Origin: Pegea sp. RAD2-039 | Lineage: Eukaryota > Chordata > Thaliacea > Salpida > Salpidae | Length of the DNA: 64,000 nucleotides | Reading direction: 5' to 3' | Assembly (NCBI GenBank): GCA_034620365.1 | Contig: JAQGEQ010000251.1 | Span: 124,001 to 188,000 of the forward strand | Part shown: positions 52,901-61,154 of the stretch, one piece after another | Layout of the letters: each line of letters begins with the position of its first letter | Numbering within the stretch: position 1 is the stretch's first letter | Position numbers and translations under genes: made by a program | Notes under the pieces: generated by a model | The model's input: the letters and a program-made list of their open reading frames with translations, nothing else | Database searches by the model: none | Told to the model about the DNA's origin: nothing

Positions 52901-53609
52901 GTTCACATTTCCATTTACCCCCATCAGAAGTATTCAACAAGTTTCTGGCTTGATAATTCTAAAATCAAAAAAGTAAAAATCAATTGTTTTAAAGATGAAA
53001 ACTTTAGATTTCAATCTGTAATCTTCAAACTTAACTATTTAACTATTTATACAATTAATAAAAGCAAGTTTTAAAAGTTTTATAATTGTTCATTTTACTT
53101 TCAACAATTAATTTTAAATCAGACTTAAACAAGTTTTTGAATTATGAATAAAATTAAATAAATTGTCTAAGATACTTCATTAAAATACTTAAATTATTTG
53201 ACTATCAAAAAATGAACATATTAATTTGTTAATTTAATATAAAAGATCCTCACTACTTTGGCAAACTATATCACTTTAGTTAAATTTAATTGGAATCTTT
53301 TTTGAGAACAAATTTGAACTTTATAAGATGAAAAAATTACAATATTTGATAAAATCAATTATGTTAGATTAAAACTTGTTGAAATTTTATAATAATGAAG
53401 ATAATAAATGCTTGTTGATCAAATGATAGGTTTTAAAAACATGAATATTTGTGAAGTAATAAATTTTAATTCACATTTTATAATGGTAAAATCTGTTTAA
53501 AAGATGTGATACAGGTTTGAGAAATACAATTTTAAATGATCGAAAAAATCAAACAAACCTTATCTTCACTACTGAAAGATATGATATGAGTAAGTTTAAC
53601 AACTGGCAT
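49928..53609 (-). CDS. XRCC1: XRCC1 DNA-repair scaffold protein, complete
   Basis: Fourteen exons on the minus strand (53609-53559, 52958-52761, 52703-52545, 52013-51915, 51867-51750, 51675-51578, 51499-51451, 51398-51321, 51271-51097, 51046-50904, 50846-50807, 50746-50412, 50295-50157, 50111-49928) join to 621 aa; human has 633. Residues 1-151 are the XRCC1 N-terminal domain (IDIGNFGSAFVEVLVN, VRMFDRTKFS, YGLSFITIHY). A PKKRKLEN nuclear signal spans the exon 6/7 junction near residue 242. BRCT1 is about residues 293-382 (VVFVLSGFVNPLRHQLR, THLICAFKNTPK, IVKKSWIECC), and BRCT2 is 521-621 (LPELPEFFSG, VSYKWIVKCG). XRCC1 recruits polymerase beta, PARP1, PNKP and ligase III to single-strand breaks. 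The inter-BRCT linker (about 412-500) is an acidic decapeptide repeat, and human Cys12 and Cys20 are replaced by Phe and Gln. Nine of the 3'-side introns are only 45-78 nt. Confidence 0.96.
50457..50713 (-). repeat. 30-bp coding minisatellite in the XRCC1 inter-BRCT linker
   Basis: Eight full units and one partial unit of a 30-bp repeat lie within XRCC1 exon 12. Read on the minus strand, each encodes ADDEDQIQDA (with V or E variants). The unit length is a multiple of three, so copy-number change keeps the frame. Copies are nearly identical at the DNA level, which implies recent expansion or homogenisation. The repeat also happens to be open in other frames on both strands; those frames are not genes. 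Confidence 0.95.
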
Positions 53610-55183
53610 TTTATTAATAACTTTACTATTTGTTGTTATGCAATTTCAAACTTGAAAAAATTATTTTAAATAAACATTTTCAACACGCGGTAAAATTCAT
53701 GCTTAGTCATATTTGAGGCTCGTGTATAAAATATTCATAACATATAACCAGCATTTAAAAACTGCCAAATTGTGTCAAAATAATTAACCAAATTAACTTT
53801 GACAAATTTCTAAGGTTTAAATGTCTTAGATAAATCTGGGAAAAGCTTTATATTAAAATAATTATTTAACTAAATTCACTAAGTAATAATAATATTCTTT
53901 AATAAGTTAAATAAGTTAACGCACTGCTTATACAAAAACAAAGAAGTCATCAGAACCATCAACCACTAAATTCAAAACTTATCGTCATGTCAAACCAATA
54001 AACTTATTATTTTTACGTTATATGCTTTGTATGGACTGGATACGAATATATATACGATAACAATAAAACATTGTTTAGTTAAAAAACTGTACAAAAGTAT
54101 AATACACTAGTCTTGTGTTGTCGTTTAATTGCCTAAGTTTGTATTTTCAAACTTAAGCTTCTGTCTTAATTACGGGTAAACTTTACTAAAATTCAAATAA
54201 GGTTGGTGAGGTATTCAAGCTTCTTAAAATACCAAAAAAACAAACTTTGTTTTAAGTGGACATTTTACTTTTAAAAAATCTAAAGTAGAATTAAAAATAG
54301 ATCTTAGAAAAAGATTAGCAAAAAGTTTAAAATCTACTTATGAAATGTTAAAAGATAAATGTAATACAGATTAATGTAGATATATGATAAAACCTTTTTT
54401 CTAAAATATGATGGAAACTTGTTCAGAGTAGTTCTATATTAATTTTTTCGGTATAAATCCTTATTAAAAATGTTTATTTAATTATATCTGAGTTTTAAAT
54501 CTGATTTCAATGAAATAATTATTAAACTAATTCTAATTTCAAAAATGATTGTAATACTATTGAATAATATCCAAATTTAAATTAAGGCATTTTCGACAAG
54601 GTTAAGAGACTGGCAGATTAAACCCAATTTTTGATTTGGTTGATTTCGTCTTTTATGGTTTTTATATTGTATCTTAAAAATTTATTTGAATAGTTTTATA
54701 AAGAACAACTTTTGTAAAAACTTACAAATGTTTTAATATGTTTGGCTTATTACTGTTACTTAATAAAATATAAATTCATTATAATTTATATTTTTTAAAA
54801 ATTGTTTAAGTCAAAGGCTCTTTTTAAGCTATCGTCACTCAAAATACAAAATTATAAAGTAAACTTCCTTGTTAAGTTGATTTTTCAAATAAAAATTTTG
54901 TTCTAAAATTTATTAAATAAGTTTAAAAAATTAATAAATTAACTTTTTCATAATTTATTGGTTATTGTAAAATAAGCTGATTAGTTTTTAAACTTTATAA
55001 TATAAACTAAATACTTTAAACTAATTATATTTTCATAAAACATTTTTATCGAATATTATAATTATTAATTCGAAATAATAAATTTCTAAATGTAGTTTTA
55101 TATATAAGAAATTTTTAACTCAAAATAAGTGATTAACCACATTTTTGTTTTTCTAATAATTTGAACTTTAGGTTTAGTTGGTT
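53610..55183. promoter_or_regulatory. Shared upstream region of divergent XRCC1 and LRPPRC
   Basis: This 1.57-kb head-to-head interval is very AT-rich, with no exon or repeat recognised. It must contain the promoter or promoters of both genes. A TTTGAACTTTAG acceptor-like site ends at 55171, 12 nt before the LRPPRC ATG. Confidence 0.5.
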
Positions 55184-58100
55184 ATGTTAAAGTTCACGTC
55201 AGAATTCCTTAAAGTCAGGCATGTTCTCCCTCGGTGGAGGCATATTACATCAACATCAAGTCTCCTTAATCAATCTAGACCTCAAGATCTTGTTTCAGTA
55301 AATAAATTTCAAAATTTATTTTCTTTTGCTAAACAGAATGATATGCCAGCAAACTTAGCTGTTGGACTTTTAAGGATGAGCTCTTTACAAATGGTACAAA
55401 TCCCTGCATCCGAGAGAATTAATCTTGCACGACAAGTGTTTGAAAAAACGTCTGATAAAGATGTTAATGTTTATAATGCTTTGCTGGAATCATTTATTTA
55501 TAATGGACATAAATCACCAACTGTTGATATCATGAAACAAATGCAACAAGATAATATCACTCCAACATCTGCTATATATGCAAGTTTGATTGGTTGTCAC
55601 TGTATCAATGGTGATTTGAATGTTGCTGAAGAAATAGTGAATGTCATCAAGTCACAAAATCTACCAATTACAGATTCTGTTCCAGCTTATATGGCATATG
55701 GGCAATGTTTATCTGGACATTCAGAAAATGCAATTAAAATGTTGGAGTATGTATCAAAAGGTGATATCTTGTCAAGAAAAGTGATATATTTTATTTGTAA
55801 GGGGCTAGCTGAGACTAATGAAATTGAAAAGCTTGAAGAAGTTATTAATTATGTGCAACCAAAAGTTCATTTAAAGTTGAAGACCAAATATTTTGTAGAT
55901 ATAACTTGTGAGCTTTTGAAAGCTAATCATATTGATGCTACTCTAAGCTTGATGAAGATTTTAGATATAAAAGATCTTAATATATTGATGGTGTTAACTG
56001 GAATTTCATCACTTGAAGGTAGTGACCAAGTTTTAATGAATTTAGTAAAAAACTGTAAGTCACTTAAAATGACAGATTTTGAAGAAAAGAAGTTGATTAC
56101 TGAAATTATGAGTAAAAGTATTAAGAAAAAGGAGAGTTTTGATAATTTATTAGAAGATATAAACTTGTTATTGAGTTGTGTCTCTAATGAACAGTTTTTA
56201 TTTAATGAAATTTTAAAACATGTATGTCTACAAAATCCTAATTTATGTTTTGATGTTCTGCTTGAAATGAAGAAAAGAAATTTGGTAATAAAACCTCATA
56301 TGCTTCTACCAGTTTGTTTGCTTGAAGAAAATCCTTATAAGATCAAAGAATTTTGTCTTTCAAATGATATCGAGGTAGATGAAATACTGTTTTATGAGAA
56401 TACAGTTTATAAAACCTTAGATCAAATCTCTGATAGTTTCTCAAAGTGTGGTTCATCTTCAGAAAAAGTTATAAAAGATTTTATGAATAAAGCTCTGAAG
56501 ATCAAGAAATGTGACCCTGAGAAGCTTGCAAAAGTATTGATGCAGATGAATACTGTAGACAACTTTCAAGCAATTCTTTCTGATTGTATTATTCAATATA
56601 TAAATGAAACTGTTTTGCATAATCAATTGGTTCAAGATAAGATTAAACCTTTAATGGTTAATCTTCGTGATCTAAAGTTTAAAGGGATTAATGAAAAAGA
56701 GGCTTTTTCAAAACTTCATATTTCCAAGCATTGTATTTCAAAGATTTTAACTGTTAAAAATAAAGGTAGTTTAGAAAAAATTGAAGTCAATATAACTAGT
56801 CAACCCATGATGTATAACAGTTTATTTTATCATAATTTTGAAAAGTTTTATCAAGTTATGCAAATTTCCTGTGAAAAGCATAAGCAATACAAAAATTTTT
56901 TCCTGGAGTTAGTTACTGATGCTTATAAACTTGCAAATGACTCTCAAAGAACAAAAGTTTTCAATTTTATTTTATCTAACAAGATGTTTTCAGTCACAGC
57001 CCATACTTTACTGTGGCATTTCATAGAAAATGGAAGCGTTGAGCAAGTTGAAGAAATCCATCGAAATGGTGTGATAAATAAAGAAGATTTTTCATCTTAT
57101 TTTATCCCATCTAAATATTTACATGAAAGTATGAGACTGGCTCTTACAACTCATCTAACTGAAATATATGGAGCAGAGGTCTCTGATTGGATAATTTATC
57201 TTTCTTGCTTATCTAATGGTATGGTGAATGAAGCAGCAAACTTCATGAAACAAAAGCAACTAAAATGGCCAAATGCCAATCTTATAGAAGTGTTTAGTTT
57301 ATGTTCAGGTTATGTACAACGTTTGCCACCAGTTATTGGCACTCTTATTGAACAATGTGAAGACATGGAAGGATTCATTCCATTTTTTACTCAAGAAATG
57401 TTTATTGGTTCACTTCTTAAAATTAATTCTTATGATAATCTAGAACTTGTCTTAGAAGCTGCCACAGCTAATAATTATAAAGTTGAAATTCCTGAAAAAG
57501 TCAAATCATTGAAAAAGATTGCAGATAATAGACCATCATTATTAAATCTAATGCTTGATAATCCAAATCATTACTTTTTACTTAATGGTGATCTTAAAGA
57601 AAGCGTTAAAAAGCTTAAAACAATAGTAAAAGATCATGAAATTAGAAGTATAATTCCATATTATCTATCTCGTTTAGTAGAAAATGATGACTTATACAAA
57701 GAAGCTTGTGATATATTAAAGATGTCAAGATTAAATTATAATGCTGATTTGGATTATAAAATATCAAATCTTAGAATATTATATCTTCTTGAAAATTCAA
57801 GGTATGAAGAATCATTTGAATTATTCCGAAGAACTTATTCATCTCAAAATATTAATCCTGTTATTTATCAAGAGCTCTGTATGAAGATTAGAAAGTTATC
57901 TAGAAAACTTGATGATATCAACGTTTTTAAATGTCTTTTGGGTTGTTCACAAGGTATTGATAAAGTGATTGAAAATGAAATCACTGCTTTTAAGATGTTG
58001 AAAGATCAGCAATTGTGTTCAAAATCTTTTGTAATCAACAAAATATTAGTTGAAGAAATTGCTGGTGATGATAATGCCATAGCAAAAGCTTATGAACAAG

Positions 58101-58633
58101 CTTGGAAAGATTACGAAGATACTAAAGATATATACAAAGTAAAAAATCTTACTCTGGCATTAATGATGCATTCATCAAATAAACAGATTATAGAAAATAT
58201 TAGAAAAATTGAAGAAATTAACTTTGGTTTGTTGCCAAACATATATTCAACAGCTTTGAGTAAACTTGTAAACGTTGACCAATTACAATTTCTACTGAAA
58301 TTAGCCAATGAACATCCACTTTTATCAGCGCAGTCTCAAGCATCTTTTACTTATAACTTGCTACAAAAGTATCTTCGTATGGTGAAAAATGTACAAATTG
58401 ACAAACAGTCTGTTATCTTTTGCGAAATTGAAAATAATTTCAGACTTCTACCTTCATATATACATTTAAAGAGTTCATTAAAAATGCTCAAAGAGGTTGA
58501 ACAGAAAACCTATTTTGGTTTTGATATAATGACCAGAAAAAAGGAAGAAATAAAAATAGTTGGTATGAATGGTTTTAATCAAAGTGATTTGGAAGTTTTG
58601 ACCGATTTATTGATCAGCAATACCCAAAAGTAA
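55184..58633 (+). CDS. LRPPRC: LRPPRC-like mitochondrial PPR protein, single exon
   Basis: One uninterrupted frame of 1149 codons starts at the ATG at 55184 and ends with TAA at 58631-58633; human LRPPRC has about 1394 aa. The N-terminus (MLKFTSEFLKVRHVLPRWRH) is basic and free of acidic residues apart from one Glu, as expected of a mitochondrial presequence. Residues about 93-190 align with the first PPR repeats of LRPPRC: DVNVYNALLESFIYNG, MKQMQQDNITPTSAIYASL, GDLNVAEEIVNVIKSQNLPI. The remainder is helical and repeat-like but diverged. LRPPRC, with SLIRP, stabilises and helps polyadenylate mitochondrial mRNAs. The lack of introns stands out beside intron-rich neighbours. Spacing to GGACT suggests co-transcription. 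Assignment as LRPPRC rather than another animal PPR protein rests on the N-terminal half. Confidence 0.85.
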   Translation: MLKFTSEFLKVRHVLPRWRHITSTSSLLNQSRPQDLVSVNKFQNLFSFAKQNDMPANLAVGLLRMSSLQMVQIPASERINLARQVFEKTSDKDVNVYNALLESFIYNGHKSPTVDIMKQMQQDNITPTSAIYASLIGCHCINGDLNVAEEIVNVIKSQNLPITDSVPAYMAYGQCLSGHSENAIKMLEYVSKGDILSRKVIYFICKGLAETNEIEKLEEVINYVQPKVHLKLKTKYFVDITCELLKANHIDATLSLMKILDIKDLNILMVLTGISSLEGSDQVLMNLVKNCKSLKMTDFEEKKLITEIMSKSIKKKESFDNLLEDINLLLSCVSNEQFLFNEILKHVCLQNPNLCFDVLLEMKKRNLVIKPHMLLPVCLLEENPYKIKEFCLSNDIEVDEILFYENTVYKTLDQISDSFSKCGSSSEKVIKDFMNKALKIKKCDPEKLAKVLMQMNTVDNFQAILSDCIIQYINETVLHNQLVQDKIKPLMVNLRDLKFKGINEKEAFSKLHISKHCISKILTVKNKGSLEKIEVNITSQPMMYNSLFYHNFEKFYQVMQISCEKHKQYKNFFLELVTDAYKLANDSQRTKVFNFILSNKMFSVTAHTLLWHFIENGSVEQVEEIHRNGVINKEDFSSYFIPSKYLHESMRLALTTHLTEIYGAEVSDWIIYLSCLSNGMVNEAANFMKQKQLKWPNANLIEVFSLCSGYVQRLPPVIGTLIEQCEDMEGFIPFFTQEMFIGSLLKINSYDNLELVLEAATANNYKVEIPEKVKSLKKIADNRPSLLNLMLDNPNHYFLLNGDLKESVKKLKTIVKDHEIRSIIPYYLSRLVENDDLYKEACDILKMSRLNYNADLDYKISNLRILYLLENSRYEESFELFRRTYSSQNINPVIYQELCMKIRKLSRKLDDINVFKCLLGCSQGIDKVIENEITAFKMLKDQQLCSKSFVINKILVEEIAGDDNAIAKAYEQAWKDYEDTKDIYKVKNLTLALMMHSSNKQIIENIRKIEEINFGLLPNIYSTALSKLVNVDQLQFLLKLANEHPLLSAQSQASFTYNLLQKYLRMVKNVQIDKQSVIFCEIENNFRLLPSYIHLKSSLKMLKEVEQKTYFGFDIMTRKKEEIKIVGMNGFNQSDLEVLTDLLISNTQK

Positions 58634-58833
58634 AAACAAGAAGATTTCATCTATTTTATTTATAAAGTTCATGTTTTAGATAACTCTTCTGAAACTCAAT
58701 ATAATTCAGAATTCCTAAAATGAATTTTCTTATAAAGTTCTTTTCTTCAAGAATTTATTTTTATTTCAAATTTTAGTAAATTTTTTGTAAATATTCTGAA
58801 TCATGTTTTCTGTTCACAGCTATAATTTTTAAG
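58634..58833 (+). promoter_or_regulatory. Short intercistronic region with a strong acceptor before GGACT
   Basis: Only 186 nt separate the LRPPRC stop from a pyrimidine-rich acceptor (TTTTCTGTTCACAG, ending 58819), which lies 14 nt before the GGACT ATG. No AATAAA is present in the interval. This arrangement is typical of operons resolved by spliced-leader trans-splicing. The alternative is a cis-spliced 5' UTR intron starting inside or upstream of LRPPRC. Confidence 0.45.
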
Positions 58834-59673
58834 ATGCATTCAATATTTGTATATGGAACGTTAAAAACTGGGTTTCCTAACTTTCATTTCCTAGATTTAA
58901 AATCAGTTAGTGCTTCTACCGTGGAACAATTTCCATTAGTAATAGATTCTCCATATAATATTCCTTTTATGCTAAATAAACCAGGACTTGGCAAGGTGAT
59001 TTTGTTTTCTTCGCATTTTACTTTTTATTACAAAATCAGCTGACATTTCTGTAGTTAATATTTTGAGAATACTTTACACATCTTTTTGTTTCCTTTTAAA
59101 GTCAGAATATTAACAAAGTTTTGATAAGATGTTAAAAAGTTGTGAATGATAGATAACTCTTAAAATGTTTTGTTTCAAACACCTTATTGATGTGACATTA
59201 GGTAGAAAATAGGATAATTTTATAAGACGTTTTTGAAGTCATCTTTTTATTATTTACGAATTAATCTCAACTGAAATTTAGAATTTGTTAATTTCAGAAT
59301 ATCCAAGGCGAAGTTTTTGCAGTTGATGATAAAAAGTTAGAGTTATTAGATGAACTGGAACACCATCCAAAGTAGGAATAGTTACTTAATCTTATTTGTC
59401 ATCTTATTTTCTGCTCAGTCTTATCTATCATTTTTATGTTCATAATCTTAACAGACAATTTGTTTTAGATTGTATCGACGAACCCTGATTAAAGTGAGGT
59501 TGGAAAGCTCAAATGAGGAAATAGAATGCCAAAGTTACCTCCTAAATGATTTTAAACCATCTTTACTTGAGCTACCATTTCTAGAAAACTATAAAAAAGA
59601 AGATTCTTTAACTTATGTCGCAAAAATTGACAGAAAATCGGATATTTCTGTGATGAAAAGTGTAAAATTATAA
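58834..59673 (+). CDS. GGACT: Gamma-glutamylaminecyclotransferase (GGACT/AIG2-like), complete
   Basis: Three exons (58834-58995, 59298-59371, 59469-59673) join to 146 aa, about the size of human GGACT (153). The N-terminal FVYGTLKTGFPN is the substrate-binding loop of the gamma-glutamylcyclotransferase fold. QFPLVIDSPYNIPFML and GEVFAVDDKKLELLDELE follow, with Glu75 aligned to the catalytic Glu82 of the human enzyme. The family splits gamma-glutamylamines, such as the epsilon-(gamma-glutamyl)lysine crosslink left by transglutaminases, into 5-oxoproline and free amine in the cytosol. The C-terminal third is diverged. Its position 200 nt behind LRPPRC on the same strand suggests an operon; no functional link between the two is known to me. 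Confidence 0.92.
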
Positions 59674-61154
59674 ATTTGAATATTTGCTCTTTTAATCATT
59701 TAAATTCATTGAAAAAGTGAAATTTTTTGACCAAATATTCCATCAAATTATTTTAAATCATTTTTCAAAGAACTTTTATTATCTGATGTTTGTTATTAAT
59801 TGAAGAAATGAAATGACTTTAATTATTTTGTTGGTTATTAAAGCAGCTAATAGAAACAATTATTTGATAATTTATTTACAAGTTTTGGTTTCATCAATTA
59901 TTCAGGATATAAAAAGAACTAGTCAGAAATTAAAGACTTTTCTAAATTGCAGCTTATAAGATTTAATTTATTCTCTTTAGTAACTAATCTTATAAGCAAA
60001 GAAGTAATATCCTTGTAAGCAAACGGTTAGAATATAAATTAATTGCAAATATTTTTGATACTTAAAAACTGAAAGTAACTTCAAAAAATAAGTTTAAACC
60101 TCGGCTATTTACAATTAGTGTCACATTTAAACAATAAAGTAGTTCTTGTCGGGTTTTACTAAATTCTTATCAATCTCTATGAAATAAGGTTTTGTGTTTC
60201 ATAAGAACAACTTTATAACAAATAACAATTTTAATCTAACAAGTGGCAACGTTATGTGAAATAATTTTAAAACTATCAATAGAACATAAGTCAATTATGA
60301 AGAAATGTTCACTTTAGCAAAAAAATTAACATAAAATGTAAGAAAAAACCTTCAGTTTCAAAATATGAGTTGAGACCAAAGGTTATGAGAAAGTTGTTTA
60401 AAAACTTAGTCTGAGTATCTTACACTATGCTTTACCTTAAATATGTCTATGGTGTACATATATATAGTCAAAATTTGTACTGAGGTTGAAAACCTCCATT
60501 TTGTATGTTTGTAAACTGCGTAAGCAACAAATTTATGGACACACAACTCTAAATTTATATAATTATCAATTCATCTGTTTAATTGGATAAATCGATGCCT
60601 TATCGTTTCTTAAAATAACAGGTTCTGCCGACTTTATTTCTTTAGTATCGTATTTAAAAAATCTTATAATTTTATTATCAAAATAGAGCTTATAAATCGA
60701 TGGTGAACAAAAGACAAATACTTATTAAAAATTTTAGACATTATTTGCTTCATAAAAATTTACCGTTAAAATATTAAGATGATTTAATATAAAAAACATC
60801 AATCAGAGAAAAAAATTAAAAAAGTAAAATTTTAGGAAAATCATAAAAAAAGGGATTATTTTGATTTTCAAAAATTCAAAATGCAAAAGTACATTTTGGA
60901 TAACAGCAGCATTTTTGATTCATTGTTATGTCACATAAGGTCGTTGTCTACTTGTTTCATATTTTGTAAAATTTGATTTTTATTCTTATTTAGTGTTGAC
61001 GATTTTTAGCAACTTCAGTATGTTTGTAATTTGGGATTAATAACCAATTTCTCTTAAAACTGTATATATATGTCTAACTAAACACATTTTTTAAACTCTT
61101 AAAGCTGCTATTATAGTCATCTCAGATCATTTTTGATTTCAAAATTCAATTAAA
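59674..61154. other. AT-rich intergenic stretch between GGACT and the MIC19-like gene
   Basis: About 1.5 kb with no recognised exon or repeat. An acceptor-like CATCTCAG ends at 61125, 29 nt before the MIC19-like ATG. The GGACT 3' UTR must lie at the left end, but no AATAAA stands out close to the stop. Confidence 0.45.

Noticed and set aside
55178-55183. Start of LRPPRC two codons earlier, at a TTG
   Set aside because: The first ATG of the frame is at 55184 and follows an acceptor-like site by 12 nt; a TTG start is not expected in animals.
58111-58308. Minus-strand 65-codon frame opposite LRPPRC
   Set aside because: It lies wholly inside the LRPPRC coding exon on the opposite strand and has no independent support.
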